64,000 nucleotides of DNA from Leptospira fainei serovar Hurstbridge str. BUT 6 (GCF_000306235.2 NZ_AKWZ02000009.1:88001-152000); one strand, 5' to 3'. Shown: positions 1 through 10,222, numbered from the stretch's first letter. Made by a program: numbers and translations. Notes: generated by a model from the sequence alone, not told the origin.

Positions 1-256
1 GTAAATCATCCAGATAAGCGGACTGATGCGGATCGGCGGGTATAAAAGTGGAATAAAATCGATTTCTTTTTAACTCTTCTTCCGGTTTCGGAAGATTAGT
101 AGGAGAAGCTTCCGACTCGGAAGAAGTAGCCTGCTCTTCTTCGATTTTTGAACTGGAATTTTCGCCCGAAATGTCCGGCTCTTTTTTGCTCTGGCCGAAA
201 AGGGAAAGGATGAGAAAAAAAATTATTATGAAACTAAGACGTTTGACTTTCGTCAC
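1..256 (-). CDS. Secreted or membrane-anchored protein, N-terminal part
   Basis: An open frame runs off the left edge. Its first usable start is a GTG at 256-254. The first 20 or so residues are basic then strongly hydrophobic (VTKVKRLSF followed by an Ile/Phe/Leu run to SLFG), which reads as a signal peptide. A Ser/Glu/Pro-rich linker follows (about residues 25-60), and then a more ordered segment (NRFYSTFIPADPHQSAYLDD) where the window ends. No domain is recognisable. The GTG sits right behind the T-run of the terminator at 263-293, and no good ribosome binding site precedes it, so the exact start is uncertain. The sequence shows export; the function is unknown. Confidence 0.55.
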   Translation of the reverse strand, partial: MTKVKRLSFIIIFFLILSLFGQSKKEPDISGENSSSKIEEEQATSSESEASPTNLPKPEEELKRNRFYSTFIPADPHQSAYLDDL

Positions 257-293
257 AAAAAAATACCCTGGGGGTCTTACCTCCCCAGGGTAT
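257..293 (-). terminator. Rho-independent terminator of the DUF3015 pair
   Basis: Perfect 11-bp stem (arms ATACCCTGGGG and CCCCAGGGTAT, read on either strand) at 263-273 and 283-293. On the minus strand it is followed by seven T residues. It lies just downstream of the DUF3015 gene ending at 323 and just upstream of the GTG at 256, so it insulates the two transcription units. Confidence 0.85.
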
Positions 294-322
294 TTCTTAA
301 TTAAAAGGCTGCAAACCGATTT

Positions 323-817
323 TTAAATCTTGCACGAATTTTTCAGCTCTAAGTCGCTTCCGACTTGGCTTCTTAAATTCGTTAGTACCAAGCTCGGATC
401 TTTCAAAGATGCGGAGGTAAATATTCTGGAATAATTCTCCTTAGCAACTTCTTGGAAACGTTTCGAGTCTTTTGGACAACCGAAAAGAGAGGCCAAATTA
501 CTCAGTTTCTCTCCCTGTCCTTTCGCGATTTCCTGCTCTAAGCTTTCATAATTCATATGAACGAAAATCTCTTGAGCTTTTTCAGTCTGAACGATTCCGT
601 CTTTCGTACACCCGGACGTTCCGGAAGTGATTCCGAAGGTCTGATTGTACAGAGTTCCGTTCGTCGTAGTTGCAAAAATTTGCTCGATTCCGTTTCCGGT
701 AATTATGATCGAACCCAAACCACAGCCGGCTTGACCGTAGCCTTTTGCAGAAAGATTCGCAATTCCGAAAGAGAATGCAAAACAAGAAATAAAGGATAAA
801 ATAATAAGTTTTCTCAT
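323..817 (-). CDS. DUF3015 family secreted protein (copy 1)
   Basis: 164 residues. A cleavable signal peptide (MRKLIILSFISCFAFSFGIANLSA) is followed by the DUF3015 hallmarks: GYGxAGCGLGS near residue 27, QTFGITSGTSGC near residue 60, then KAQEIFVHMNYESLEQE and a late LFGC. The four or five conserved Cys suggest disulfides in a periplasmic or surface protein; the family has no assigned function. It is the second gene of a minus-strand pair with the paralogue starting at 1337 (19-nt gap), has GGAGA about 10 nt before its ATG, and ends at the strong terminator at 257-293. Two more paralogues lie on the plus strand at 2154-3145. Confidence 0.85.
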   Translation of the reverse strand: MRKLIILSFISCFAFSFGIANLSAKGYGQAGCGLGSIIITGNGIEQIFATTTNGTLYNQTFGITSGTSGCTKDGIVQTEKAQEIFVHMNYESLEQEIAKGQGEKLSNLASLFGCPKDSKRFQEVAKENYSRIFTSASLKDPSLVLTNLRSQVGSDLELKNSCKI

Positions 818-836
818 GATCTTTTATTCTCCGAAT

Positions 837-1337
837 TTATAGTAAAGCGCAGCTTTTTGCGAGGCTTTCGTTTTTACGAACTTCAGATTTAACGGCTGAA
901 AGTAGAAGTGCTGGAGTAGTATCCGAATTAATCAGAGAAGAATATTTGTCCTTTGCCATTTTACCGAATTGAGCGGAAGAAATATCCGAGGTGCATCCTA
1001 ATAGTTGGGCAAACGTATTTAATTTTTCACCTTTTCCTAATGCCATTTCTTGTTCGAGACTTTCGTAATTAACGGTCACAAACAACTCTTGCGCTTTTTC
1101 TTTCATTACGATTCCGTCGGAACTGCAATTTGAAGTTCCCGAAGTAATTCCGAACGTCTGAATTCCGGTCGCATTCAAAGTCGCCGCAAAGATCTGGGAA
1201 ATATCATTATTCTTAATGATCAGAGAGCCTAAGCCGCATCCTGCCATCCCATAGCCTTTTGCTTCCACTCTCGGCGATACAAATAACGCACCTGCCAAAG
1301 CAGTAACTGATAGAACTGCCAATAATCGGTTTTTCAT
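837..1337 (-). CDS. DUF3015 family secreted protein (copy 2)
   Basis: 166 residues. An upstream in-frame ATG at 1370 exists, but the ATG at 1337 is chosen because AGGAGA lies 7 nt before it and the protein then begins directly with a signal peptide (MKNRLLAVLSVTALAGALFVSPRVEA). The mature part carries GYGMAGCGLGS, QTFGITSGTSNC, the KAQELFVTVNYESLEQE segment and LLGC, in the same order as the other three copies. It is the first gene of the minus-strand pair. Function unknown; the family assignment is by motif. The promoter should lie in the spacer to its right. Confidence 0.85.
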   Translation of the reverse strand: MKNRLLAVLSVTALAGALFVSPRVEAKGYGMAGCGLGSLIIKNNDISQIFAATLNATGIQTFGITSGTSNCSSDGIVMKEKAQELFVTVNYESLEQEMALGKGEKLNTFAQLLGCTSDISSAQFGKMAKDKYSSLINSDTTPALLLSAVKSEVRKNESLAKSCALL

Positions 1338-2119
1338 TCTACTGTCTCCTAAGGAAAAATAGGGCTTCACCGTATTCAGGAAAAAATGATAGTCAATGAC
1401 TTTTTTCCGCTAATTGGAGAGACAACTTGAAGTCATCGAATGCAACCGCAATGATGAGTCGGTTTTCCATTCCACCTTATCCAATCTAGGATTGGTAGAA
1501 AATGATATTTCTATCTTATTGCACAAAACCGGGACTATATTGGAAATAAGTTTACGACTAATCTCGAATTCACTTCCTTCTGAAAGTTCTCAGTTCGAGA
1601 TCCATTTTTTTCATCTAAAATGAATCGATATAAAATGAATCCTGAAATCCATAACGTGGCTATTGACAAATATCATGGTTAGTAACATGATTATTTGTGC
1701 GCTGAACGATTTTTACTTTAAATACGATGGTGAGGAAATTGAAATTTTCCCTTTCTAAAGCAACTATCATTAATAGAATTAAAAAAAATGAATTTACTTA
1801 GATTCGGTTTTGTCTTTGAGTTTTTCCCGATACGCTTAGCTCGATTTTATCCTTTTCAAAAGATGTATATTACCTCACGGATCGATTCATCGATAATCCG
1901 AAATTACCCTGATTAAGACCTTTTCTTTTCAAATTTCCGCCTATCGACCATCCTTTTAGTAAGGAATATAAATATTTCTAAAAATCCAGCCTCGAAAGAT
2001 GGATGCTGCGTAAAAAGATTGCTCATAAAAACCTTTCGACCTCAACGGTACTAGTTTCAAATCGCCCGAAGAAGATCCGGGTTATTCTAGTTGACATAAC
2101 TGTTTCAGAAGATCACATG
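1338..2119. other. Gene-poor divergent spacer between the two DUF3015 pairs
   Basis: About 780 bp, noticeably A/T-rich, with no convincing coding sequence. It must hold the two divergent promoters of the DUF3015 pairs. TTGACA hexamers occur at 1664 (followed by AT-rich sequence) and at 2091-2096, about 60 nt ahead of the plus-strand gene, but neither has a clean -10 partner. A 69-codon TTG-initiated frame at 1414-1623 lacks a ribosome binding site and was not accepted. Confidence 0.4.
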
Positions 2120-2144
2120 TTCTCCTTAATAAAATAAAGGAGAG
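2120..2144 (+). promoter_or_regulatory. Hairpin burying the ribosome binding site of the third DUF3015 gene
   Basis: TCTCCTT (2121-2127) is the exact complement of AAGGAGA (2137-2143), with a 9-nt A/T loop and one extra U-G pair outside (2120/2144). The right arm is the Shine-Dalgarno sequence of the gene starting at 2154. If the RNA folds this way, ribosome access would be blocked until the stem opens, as in simple RNA thermometers or SD-sequestering leaders. The pairing is visible; the regulatory role is inference. Confidence 0.45.
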
Positions 2145-2153
2145 GTTAGTTTT

Positions 2154-2651
2154 ATGGACAAAAGACTAATTTCGATCGGTTTAGGTGCATTCCTACTGCT
2201 CGGATCCAGTGCAAATGGCATCTTCGCGAATGGTTATGGAGCCGCTGGGTGCGGACTCGGTTCGGTTATTTTTAGCAATAATACGACCGTTCTTCAGGTA
2301 TTAGCGGCGACGACAAACGGAACGTCCGCAAATCAAACGTTCGGAATTTCCACCGGTTCCCTTAATTGTACAACCGACGGAATCGTGAAGAATGAAAAGG
2401 CTCAGGAAATTTTCATCGCTCAAAACTTTGAATCATTGGAGCAGGAAATGTCCAGCGGCAAAGGGGAAAAACTGAGCACCCTTTCGCATTTACTCGGCTG
2501 CACTCCCGAAAGCACGAACCAGCTCGGTCTGTTGGCAAAAACGAATTATGCAAAGCTTTTCGGAAAAGAGACGACTCCATCGACTCTTCTTTCCGCAGTG
2601 AAAGACGGTATTCGAGAAGACCAAGCTCTCTCTCGCAGTTGCAGGATCTAA
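2154..2651 (+). CDS. DUF3015 family secreted protein (copy 3)
   Basis: 165 residues. The signal peptide (MDKRLISIGLGAFLLLGSSANGIFA) is followed by NGYGAAGCGLGS, QTFGISTGSLNC, KAQEIFIAQNFESLEQE and LLGC, and the protein ends in CRI. It is the first gene of the plus-strand pair. AAGGAGA lies about 10 nt before the ATG, inside a 7-bp stem. The stop TAA shares a base with the ATG of the next copy, so the two are probably translationally coupled. Function unknown; by sequence it is most like copy 1. Confidence 0.85.
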   Translation: MDKRLISIGLGAFLLLGSSANGIFANGYGAAGCGLGSVIFSNNTTVLQVLAATTNGTSANQTFGISTGSLNCTTDGIVKNEKAQEIFIAQNFESLEQEMSSGKGEKLSTLSHLLGCTPESTNQLGLLAKTNYAKLFGKETTPSTLLSAVKDGIREDQALSRSCRI

Positions 2652-3145
2652 TGGAAAACAACATGAAGAAATTCTTATTATCATTATTAGTTGTCGCTCT
2701 AGCGATTTTACCTAATTATATCGCAGCAAAAGAAGGATACGGAGCTGCGGGTTGCGGACTCGGAGCCGTAGTAATCACGGAGAATAAAAAAGTCCACCAA
2801 GTCATAGCTGCTACGGTGAATGGATTTTTAGGGAATCAAACTTTCGGAATCTCAACTGGCACCTTAAATTGTAAAACGGCAAGTCTTGCGCAAAAGCAGA
2901 AAGCGCAGGAAATTTTCGTTCACATGAACTACCACTATCTGGAGCAGGAATTCGCTCAAGGCAGCGGGGAAAGAGTCGGTGCCTTGGCGTCTTTGATGGG
3001 CTGCCGGGATTCCGCAACCTTCAGCAAAGTTGGGAAAGAGAAATTTGCCGTTCTTTTTAATCAAGATACGCCGGATTCCTTTTTACAGAAAATGAGACAG
3101 GAAGTCTCTTCCAATCAACAGTTGAATACGACCTGCCAACTTTGA
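2651..3145 (+). CDS. DUF3015 family secreted protein (copy 4)
   Basis: 164 residues from the ATG at 2651, which overlaps the previous stop by one base (TAATG). An ATG at 2663 is the alternative. The signal peptide (NMKKFLLSLLVVALAILPNYIAA) leads into GYGAAGCGLGA, QTFGISTGTLNC, KAQEIFVHMNYHYLEQE and LMGC. It is the most divergent copy in its C-terminal third, but the same five landmarks are present. Second gene of the plus-strand pair, closed by the terminator at 3151. Function unknown. Confidence 0.85.
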   Translation: MENNMKKFLLSLLVVALAILPNYIAAKEGYGAAGCGLGAVVITENKKVHQVIAATVNGFLGNQTFGISTGTLNCKTASLAQKQKAQEIFVHMNYHYLEQEFAQGSGERVGALASLMGCRDSATFSKVGKEKFAVLFNQDTPDSFLQKMRQEVSSNQQLNTTCQL

Positions 3146-3150
3146 TAAGA

Positions 3151-3183
3151 AAACCCCTTCCGAGCGCACGGAAGGGGTTTGGT
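3151..3183 (+). terminator. Rho-independent terminator after the plus-strand DUF3015 pair
   Basis: 12-bp perfect stem AAACCCCTTCCG / CGGAAGGGGTTT (3151-3162 and 3169-3180) with a 6-nt loop, starting 5 nt after the stop of copy 4. The trailing T-run is short (TTTGGTTT), so it may work in both directions. Confidence 0.75.
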
Positions 3184-3263
3184 TTCAGTCTATTCGAAAG
3201 TTACCTGCCATAGTTGCTAAGGAATTTTACTAATTGCAAATTTCTTCGAGTTCGTAACGAATT

Positions 3264-3776
3264 TTACTTTCCCCCAATCTCATTCATCCTTGACCCTTCC
3301 AATAAATTGCGAAGCGCTTCTTCAACGTTTAAACTCTTTATAAATAATCCGGGTATCGAAAAAGGTCCCCTGTTATAAAGCTCTAACGATAGGAAAATAA
3401 TTTCTCCTTCTTTCGCATAAAATATTTTATCCATGTCCTTACATCGAAGCGAATAAAAGCCCGGATTTAAACGGATTTTTATAAAATCTGCGGAATCCAA
3501 ACTCCAGCTATCGATCGGAGATTTCTTATCGGATGTGAAGGATCCTTCGTAGCGAAATAATTCCACATGAAAGGACCAGAGAGACAGCGCCACTCGGGTA
3601 GGGCGCAAGACATAAAGTAATGCCTGCTTCTCGGTCGTTTTTTCCAAGGACTGAAATTTGGACGTCGTCGCGCAACCGGCCAGCAAACCGGCAAACCAAA
3701 TCGTAAACAGCGAAGCGCCTAATTTCTCCAAAAATCTTGTAGCCCCTAGTTGCATTCGAATAAAATTGACTCCCAC
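3264..3776 (-). CDS. DUF2846-like lipoprotein
   Basis: 170 residues. A hydrophobic N-terminal stretch ends in a lipobox (FAGLLAGC, Cys about residue 35), so it is probably lipid-modified and envelope-anchored. After the linker comes ALLYVLRPTR, a signature near the start of DUF2846-type domains, then a beta-rich region with FIKIRLNPGFYSLRC. The first ATG may be upstream of the true start; an internal Met at residue 8 would give a more usual signal peptide. It is divergent from the gene at 3791, with only 14 nt between starts as drawn. Function unknown. Confidence 0.65.
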   Translation of the reverse strand: MGVNFIRMQLGATRFLEKLGASLFTIWFAGLLAGCATTSKFQSLEKTTEKQALLYVLRPTRVALSLWSFHVELFRYEGSFTSDKKSPIDSWSLDSADFIKIRLNPGFYSLRCKDMDKIFYAKEGEIIFLSLELYNRGPFSIPGLFIKSLNVEEALRNLLEGSRMNEIGGK

Positions 3777-3790
3777 ACCGAGGATTTCTA

Positions 3791-4231
3791 ATGAAAATTG
3801 AGTTCACACCGGAGCAATTCGAGACTTTGCTTAAATCCATCGCCATTTCAAGCTGGATGATCAACGCCTTTAACGAAGGCAGCGAAGAAACGACGGCTTA
3901 TTCCGAACTCGAGCAATACATCCTGTCATTTGCGAAGGATTTTGGGAAGCAGGAATTCGTTGACTATGATGCCGCAGATAACGTCTATTATCCGACTCGA
4001 AAATTCGAGGATCAAACGGATATTTTCGATATCATCTCCGAATACGATAACGAACTCTTTTGGGACGAGCTGATTCATAGAATGGCTCGCAGAGATTTTG
4101 CGATTGAATACGGGGAAGACGGAATTTCAGCCATGGCCATCGAAGAAAGAATCGAAAAAGAAGCTCCGTTCATTACAAAGTACGAAGAGATCTTTGCCAA
4201 TCAAGGTTTGGATAATATTGAGATTAAGTGA
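3791..4231 (+). CDS. Conserved acidic hypothetical protein
   Basis: 146 residues, strongly acidic (many Glu/Asp), without signal peptide or membrane segment, so probably cytoplasmic. It begins MKIEFTPEQFETLLK and has helical, charged segments throughout, including RMARRDFAIEYGEDGI near residue 97. No family was recognised. It sits 46 nt upstream of the TrmA-type methyltransferase and could be co-transcribed with it. Codon use looks like its neighbours, which supports a real gene. Confidence 0.65.
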   Translation: MKIEFTPEQFETLLKSIAISSWMINAFNEGSEETTAYSELEQYILSFAKDFGKQEFVDYDAADNVYYPTRKFEDQTDIFDIISEYDNELFWDELIHRMARRDFAIEYGEDGISAMAIEERIEKEAPFITKYEEIFANQGLDNIEIK

Positions 4232-4277
4232 AGCGGTGACATCTGTTTCTCTCAATACCGCATAAACGGACATCGTA

Positions 4278-5630
4278 ATGCCGAACACGGATAATATCGA
4301 ACCTACCGGCGTCATCACGATAGAACGACTCGGTCGAAACCTGCGCGGCTTCGGAAAACTGGGAGGAAAATCTATCGAAATTCCTTACTCTCTCGTCGGG
4401 GATGTCTATCGCGTTTTTAAATTCGGAAAACGTAAATTCTTCTATAAATGGCAGGCGGATTCTTTAGAAAAACGTGATGTAACTCCGGAATGTGCGCACT
4501 TCGGTCAATGCGGAGGCTGCTCCGGCCAGCATTTGGAATATTCGAAACAGTTCGAATTGAAATTCGCGCCGATTCGACAAGGTTTGTTAGAACGTGGAAT
4601 TGAAAATTTTTCCGTCCAGCCGTCAACGGCGCAATATCATTATAGAAACAGGATGGATTTCGCGGTTTTCCCCGATAAGATCGTCGGACTTCGGATGGCC
4701 GGTAATTTCCGAAAAATAATTCCGTTAGATAATTGCGCGATACAATCGGATTGGGCCAACGAGGAATTAAGTCGTATAAAAATATTTTTGTCCGAATTTC
4801 CGGACATCGAGTACGACCGGAAGAAAGAAGTCGGATTTTTAAAATACGTTACTCTTCGCAAATCGGTGTTCACCGACGATTCCATGACCATCTTTACATT
4901 TACCGAAGATTTTAAGGAAAATCCCTTATTAGAGAAAGTTGCGGACGCCGCGAAACGAATCTCAATCGGTAAAAATTTGGTCTTTTGCTTTAATCGCAAG
5001 AAAGGTGAAATATCGGCTTCCGGAGAAAGTCTTGTCTTACGTGGAAAAGACAGCCTGCTCGAAATCGTGTTGGGTCGATCTTTCCTGATTCCGTTCGACG
5101 GCTTCTTCCAACCTAACCCGAAAGAATTTTTGCATATTCTGGATTTCGTGAAGCAAAGGATTACTCCGAAGAAAACGCTAATCGATTTATTCTGCGGCAG
5201 CGGGTTCTTCTCACTTTTATTCGGTAAGGAATTTCCAAGCTTATTAGGAATCGATGTCGTTCCCTCTTCGGTCGCCTCCGGACTATCCGTACTTCAAAAC
5301 GAATTTCCCGATAAGAAATTGGAAATGTTATCCGTCGATTTATTCCACAAGAAAGGTTTGGAAAAATTGGAAGCGACCGGACTTCTTCATTCCGAGGGAG
5401 TTCTGATCGCGGATCCGCCGAGGAACGGTTTATCTCCCGAACTTTGCGGTCTTTTAAACCGAAGCAAAGTCGGTCAATTTTTCTACGTTTCTTGCAACCC
5501 TGAAAAACTGCTCGCTGATCTTCAAATTTTGTCGGAATCCTACGAAATCAAAGATCTACTCGTATGCGACCCCTTTCCGCAAACACCCCATTTGGAAGCG
5601 GTTGCCCTTTTAATTCCCAAAAATAGCTGA
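4278..5630 (+). CDS. TrmA/RlmD-family 23S rRNA/tRNA (uracil-5-)-methyltransferase
   Basis: 450 residues. These enzymes methylate C5 of a uridine in rRNA or tRNA with SAM. An N-terminal TRAM-like beta domain is followed by Cys residues for a 4Fe-4S cluster: C72-x5-C78-x2-C81 (AHFGQCGGC) and C153 (PLDNCAI). The Rossmann methyltransferase domain shows [11 protein letters not shown] (SAM motif), DPPRNGL (base binding) and the nucleophile C406 in [10 protein letters not shown]. Together these are diagnostic of the RlmD/RlmC/TrmA family; which uridine is modified cannot be told from sequence alone. Translation starts at an ATG 46 nt after the previous gene. Confidence 0.9.
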   Translation: MPNTDNIEPTGVITIERLGRNLRGFGKLGGKSIEIPYSLVGDVYRVFKFGKRKFFYKWQADSLEKRDVTPECAHFGQCGGCSGQHLEYSKQFELKFAPIRQGLLERGIENFSVQPSTAQYHYRNRMDFAVFPDKIVGLRMAGNFRKIIPLDNCAIQSDWANEELSRIKIFLSEFPDIEYDRKKEVGFLKYVTLRKSVFTDDSMTIFTFTEDFKENPLLEKVADAAKRISIGKNLVFCFNRKKGEISASGESLVLRGKDSLLEIVLGRSFLIPFDGFFQPNPKEFLHILDFVKQRITPKKTLIDLFCGSGFFSLLFGKEFPSLLGIDVVPSSVASGLSVLQNEFPDKKLEMLSVDLFHKKGLEKLEATGLLHSEGVLIADPPRNGLSPELCGLLNRSKVGQFFYVSCNPEKLLADLQILSESYEIKDLLVCDPFPQTPHLEAVALLIPKNS

Positions 5631-5691
5631 AGGATCCTCCGAATTCGTTCGATATTGTACCCAAAGAGACAAATTCCCAGGGTTCCGAACG

Positions 5692-6810
5692 ATGAAATTT
5701 CGCGTCTTATATTCACTTCTACTTATCTCGCTGGCGATCGGTTGCAACACGGTCGTGATTAAGCCTTGGAATCCTCCTCATCAGATGAAGTCGGTGGACA
5801 AAATCAGAGTGCTATTAGGAAAAACCGATTCCGATCTACTCATAAAAGCGAGCGGGACAATCTCGGTATTCGATGTAAACGATCTTTTGATTAAACGCGC
5901 CTATGATATCGTTTCGATCGATGCAAGAAAAATCAAGGCTCCGATCCGTTTCGTCTCCGATACTCCCGGAATCGAATATAAAGGGAAAAGATATAGAGGA
6001 GAAATTCTTCTTCAGCCGGATAGATCAGGCACTTCGCTTATCATCAATGCGGTTTCCTTGGAAGAATATCTGTATGCCGTCGTTCCTTCCGAAGTGCCGG
6101 CTACTTGGCCGTCGGAAGCATTGAAGGCGCAAGCGATCTGCTCTAGAACCTATGCGGTTCGGGAAATGTTGAACAAGAAAGATTCTTCCTATGATGTGGA
6201 AGCGACAGTAAGCTCTCAAGCATACGCGGGCCTAGATAAGGAGAATCCAAAAACGACGAAAGCTGTCCGCGAAACCGAAGGAGTATTGGCCGTTTTCGAC
6301 GAGGACCCGATTCATACTTTCTTTCATTCGAATAGCGGAGGAAAAACGGAAACTCCGGATCAAGTATGGGGAGGAAAAAGACTACCTTATCTGGAATCGG
6401 TCTCCTCCCGCTTTGACGATGCCGGAGATAATTTCGTCTGGAAGGAAGCCTTAAATCAGGATAAAATTGATCAGGCTTTAGTTTCATTAGGAGTAGGCAA
6501 CGTCCAATCGATTCAAATTTTATCCAGAACCCCGTCCGGGAGAGTCGACTTAATGGAAGTTATAGGCTCCAAAGGAACGAATCGAATTAAAGGGAAAGAA
6601 TTTCGTAGTTTGATGGGCTCTTCCGTAAAATCCCTTCGCTTCGGTATCAAAAGAGAGCACGATGGTTTCTTGGTTAAAGGAATGGGATCGGGGCACGGCG
6701 TCGGTTTAAGCCAATGGGGAAGCTTCGGAATGGCAAAGCAAAACTATTCCTATACGGAGATTCTTCGTCATTATTATCAAGGAATCGATTTTGCCCGAAT
6801 CACGAAATAG
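5692..6810 (+). CDS. SpoIID/LytB-domain lipoprotein
   Basis: 372 residues. The signal peptide ends in a lipobox (SLAIGC, Cys about 18). The SpoIID/LytB domain covers most of the rest: [30 protein letters not shown], a TEGVLAVF segment, [11 protein letters not shown] and the C-terminal [19 protein letters not shown]. SpoIID is a lytic transglycosylase acting on denuded glycan strands in sporulating bacteria; in non-sporulators such as Leptospira the role is presumably peptidoglycan remodelling in the periplasm. It stands alone between the methyltransferase and the ABC exporter genes, in the same orientation. Confidence 0.85.
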   Translation: MKFRVLYSLLLISLAIGCNTVVIKPWNPPHQMKSVDKIRVLLGKTDSDLLIKASGTISVFDVNDLLIKRAYDIVSIDARKIKAPIRFVSDTPGIEYKGKRYRGEILLQPDRSGTSLIINAVSLEEYLYAVVPSEVPATWPSEALKAQAICSRTYAVREMLNKKDSSYDVEATVSSQAYAGLDKENPKTTKAVRETEGVLAVFDEDPIHTFFHSNSGGKTETPDQVWGGKRLPYLESVSSRFDDAGDNFVWKEALNQDKIDQALVSLGVGNVQSIQILSRTPSGRVDLMEVIGSKGTNRIKGKEFRSLMGSSVKSLRFGIKREHDGFLVKGMGSGHGVGLSQWGSFGMAKQNYSYTEILRHYYQGIDFARITK

Positions 6811-6921
6811 ATTCGATCGTTCAGCGTTTAGCCGAATATATAATTAGGCTTCAAACTATTTTATCTTTAGAATGCCGAGTTCTTTTCCTTGCATTCGCAT
6901 AGCGGGAACGAAAATAGTCGT

Positions 6922-7620
6922 ATGCTCGGATCAACCGATCGACTAATTGTTCGCAATCTTAAGAAAGAATACAAAACGGGAAAATTATCGACGCCCGTTT
7001 TGAACGGTATCGATATCGAACTCCCGACTTCCTTCATAACCTTGATGGGCCCATCCGGTTCCGGAAAATCAACATTTTTGAATATTCTTTCCGGAATCGA
7101 TTCCGCGGACTCCGGAGAAGTGTGGGTGAACGGATTCGATCTGACAAAACTATCCGAATCCGAACTTACGGAATACCGTCGCAACGATACCGGGATCATA
7201 TTTCAATTTTTCCATCTTCTCCCCTATCTGGATGCGATAGAGAATGTCGCCCTGCCTTTGTATATTTCAGGACTCGGTCGGAAGGCGGCTCGATCGATTG
7301 CCGAGGAGGCTTTAGAAAGGGTCGGACTCGCAAATCGAAGAACTCATAAGCCGGACGAACTTTCCGGAGGGGAGCAACAAAGAGTCGCTATAGCCAGAGC
7401 TTTAGGTAAGAAACCCAGAATCGTTTTGGCGGACGAGCCGACCGGAAATTTAGATACGCTTCATGCAGGAAAGGTCTTAGAACTTTTGTTGGAACTCCAA
7501 GAGAAGGAAAAATTTTCGCTTATTATAGTCACTCATGATAGAGAAATCGGAACGCAAGGTAAAATCCGATTGAGAATGAAAGATGGACGAATCTATCAAG
7601 AGGAAGAAATCCTTCGGTGA
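6922..7620 (+). CDS. ABC transporter ATP-binding protein, LolD/MacB type
   Basis: 232 residues from the ATG at 6922; a TTG at 6889 could add 11 residues but lacks support. Walker [11 protein letters not shown]-loop (FQFFHLLP), signature LSGGEQQR, Walker [13 protein letters not shown] and the H-loop in VTHD are all intact. The TGNLD ending of Walker B is typical of the LolD/MacB/FtsE branch, which powers mechanotransmission rather than substrate translocation. It overlaps the permease gene by 4 nt (GTGA), so the two form one exporter. Likely substrates are lipoproteins or lipids; this is inference from the family. Confidence 0.9.
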   Translation: MLGSTDRLIVRNLKKEYKTGKLSTPVLNGIDIELPTSFITLMGPSGSGKSTFLNILSGIDSADSGEVWVNGFDLTKLSESELTEYRRNDTGIIFQFFHLLPYLDAIENVALPLYISGLGRKAARSIAEEALERVGLANRRTHKPDELSGGEQQRVAIARALGKKPRIVLADEPTGNLDTLHAGKVLELLLELQEKEKFSLIIVTHDREIGTQGKIRLRMKDGRIYQEEEILR

Positions 7621-10127
7621 GTCTATATCTACTCTTTCTATTCGAATATTTTAGAACCCACATTTCACGCGTAGTCTTTGCCTTACTGGGAATTTCCTTA
7701 GGTGTCGGATTATTTTTATCCACGACTACCAACGCCGGAAAAGCCGAACGATCCCTGATCGATTTTTCATTGGGTTATTTCAGGAGGGATTATAAACTGA
7801 AAGTCGGAGCATCGCAACCCGGCCAAACGATTTCTTGGAATACGATATCCTATATTTATAATGATCCAAGGCTTCGCAAAATAACGAACATCCTACCCAG
7901 AAGCCAACGCGAAGCGATCGCATCGGATAATCTCAGGATTCTTTATCTTGCTATAGATCTGATTAAAGAGACTCCGGGAAAATCCTTGATCGGACAGAAT
8001 GGGCGAATTCAGACTCTATCGCCTGCGGATACTACGTTCGTCTCTCAAGCGGTCTGGGATCGTTATAAAGGAAAACCGTTCGATCTTTTGCTGGACGGAG
8101 TCACTCGAGAGATCCGAAACTATCACCCCGTTAAAACCGAAGGAGGATTTTTAGTTTTCCAGGATTTTTCCCTAGCCTCCCAAAATATCGATACGGAAAA
8201 AGGACCGGACTATCTGCTCTTACGCTGCCCGGAGGATGACGCGACTAAAATTAAACGAATTCTGGCGGAAGACCTAGGTGGAAATTTTCAGGTCGAAACA
8301 TCCCGGGAAATTCAGGAAAAATCGGCAAATGCGCTCCGATCATTTCAACTGAATCTTTTAGTGATTTCTTTCATATCTCTTCTAATCGCATTCTTTATGG
8401 TTTCAAACACCATGTCGGGTTTGTATTTGAGTCGCGAGAGAGAATTGGGAATTTTAAGAACTCTCGGGCTAGATCATCGAAAAGCTACGTTTCTATTTTT
8501 AAGCCAATCCTTGATTTTGGGAGTCTTCGGAAGCATATTAGGGTTAGGTATCGGCACTTTCTTTTCCGGCTTGGATTTCTTTCGACCGGAATCCACTCTA
8601 GTCGATCGCTCCTTTCTATCCACATACGGCTCGATACCCGCAACAGACTATGCGATCGCTTTAGTTGTGGGAATCGCAGGATCCGTTTTTTCGGCATTGA
8701 TTCCTTCGTCTAGGGCCGGAAAAATAACTCCAATCTCCATCTTAAGAGACGCATCCAAAGGCAGCTCGACATTCGGTACCGAAAAATTCGCCGTCGCAGG
8801 GGTCTTACTATTTATCATTTCTTTAGGAATTGCGAATATACCGTCACCCTGGAAACTCCCGTTACCGGGCCTCTTAGGAATCGGTGGAATCGTAATCGGG
8901 ATTACGCTCGCCTTCCCTTTCTGCATTAAAACCATCACCGGCATAATGATTTCCCTATTGGAAAAGGGAGATTCCACTTTTACGTTTCTAAAAATCGGTC
9001 TCGAGGAATTGAAGGAAAATCCCGGAAGAAATACGCTTACGGCGGCGACCGTTATGCTTTCCGTTTCCTTGGTTCTCTGCCTAACGATTCTAACCGACAG
9101 CTATAAACGATCACTGAACGATTGGGTGGACTCCGAATTTCCGTCGGACATTACGGTTATCAACAACCGGTTTTTTCATTCGGGAATACACGGAGGCGTG
9201 CCGAGAAACCTTATAGCAAAAATCGCCGATTTGAAAATTACATCTTATCTTGACGGGTTTTTGGTAAATACCCGCTTCGAAACCGATAAGGGAGTATTTA
9301 CGGTTCACGCTTACGATTTCAATGCGTATGCAGAGAGAAGCGACGGGCCTGAAAAATTAATTCAGGATGAAACCGACATTCTCGTTTCTTCCAATATGGC
9401 ATTTCTTCACAAATTGAAAATAGGAGACGTGCTTATTTCAGGAACTCCAAACGGTCCGAAAAAATTCGTTATTCGAGGCATAAAGGAACATTTCTTCTCC
9501 GAGCGAGGAACCGTTATGATGGATATTCATTCGTATGAAAAAATATTCGGAATTCGTTCCCTGAATTCCATCAAACTTTTTCTAAAAGATGATTTTAAGA
9601 CGAAAGAAGGAGCCGAGATCGCAAAGGAAGAATTAAAAAAGTTGTTTGCGTCCGACCCGGCTTACTCGGATCTCACTCTTTTAGATTCATTTCAACTCCG
9701 AGAACTCTATTTGTACGAAGTGAATAAGGTGTTTAGAGTTTTGGATTCCTTAAAAATCACCGCATTATTCATCACTCTCATCTCGCTTTTATCCTCCTTG
9801 ATGCATAACTTATTCGATAAACAGCGACTTTTAGGTTTGCTAAAATATTTAGGCGCCTCCCACGCGCAATTAGCGGCGATCGTACGATCCGAGGCAATTT
9901 TCTTGACCAGCTTCGGGGCGATTTTCGGAATTTTGGCCTCTTTAGTTATGGCTCCGATCATCCTTTATGTGGTGAACCGAAATGCGTTCGGATGGACTTT
10001 GACATTCACATTTCTTCCTTGGATGCCGATGACGATCATGATTGCCGCTCCGATTTTAGGTTGGTTGGCCGCTTTTTATCCTCTTCGGATTCTGAAACGT
10101 TTGAATTTCAAACTGAGTCCGGAATAG
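7617..10127 (+). CDS. FtsX-family ABC transporter permease, large form
   Basis: 836 residues, starting with GTG that overlaps the ATPase stop. TM1 is near residues 15-35 ([17 protein letters not shown]), followed by a long periplasmic MacB-like domain, a three-helix FtsX bundle around residues 240-380, a second membrane cluster around 390-430, another periplasmic domain, and a final FtsX bundle at about 710-830. This duplicated layout (two FtsX repeats) is seen in large MacB/LolCE-like permeases where one polypeptide replaces a heterodimer. With the upstream ATPase it should form an inner-membrane exporter or extractor. Substrate unknown. Confidence 0.85.
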   Translation: MSLYLLFLFEYFRTHISRVVFALLGISLGVGLFLSTTTNAGKAERSLIDFSLGYFRRDYKLKVGASQPGQTISWNTISYIYNDPRLRKITNILPRSQREAIASDNLRILYLAIDLIKETPGKSLIGQNGRIQTLSPADTTFVSQAVWDRYKGKPFDLLLDGVTREIRNYHPVKTEGGFLVFQDFSLASQNIDTEKGPDYLLLRCPEDDATKIKRILAEDLGGNFQVETSREIQEKSANALRSFQLNLLVISFISLLIAFFMVSNTMSGLYLSRERELGILRTLGLDHRKATFLFLSQSLILGVFGSILGLGIGTFFSGLDFFRPESTLVDRSFLSTYGSIPATDYAIALVVGIAGSVFSALIPSSRAGKITPISILRDASKGSSTFGTEKFAVAGVLLFIISLGIANIPSPWKLPLPGLLGIGGIVIGITLAFPFCIKTITGIMISLLEKGDSTFTFLKIGLEELKENPGRNTLTAATVMLSVSLVLCLTILTDSYKRSLNDWVDSEFPSDITVINNRFFHSGIHGGVPRNLIAKIADLKITSYLDGFLVNTRFETDKGVFTVHAYDFNAYAERSDGPEKLIQDETDILVSSNMAFLHKLKIGDVLISGTPNGPKKFVIRGIKEHFFSERGTVMMDIHSYEKIFGIRSLNSIKLFLKDDFKTKEGAEIAKEELKKLFASDPAYSDLTLLDSFQLRELYLYEVNKVFRVLDSLKITALFITLISLLSSLMHNLFDKQRLLGLLKYLGASHAQLAAIVRSEAIFLTSFGAIFGILASLVMAPIILYVVNRNAFGWTLTFTFLPWMPMTIMIAAPILGWLAAFYPLRILKRLNFKLSPE

Positions 10128-10222
10128 CTAAAAATTTTGCCCCCGCTCTTATAGCGGATAGTACGGAAAAAGAGTTAAATCTCTCTTGCTTGAAAAATAG
10201 AAGGAATTAAGCTACCAAAACG

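Noticed and set aside
1414..1623. 69-codon open frame in the DUF3015 spacer
   Set aside because: Starts with TTG, no ribosome binding site, no recognisable motif, and overlaps the A/T-rich promoter region. Probably chance.
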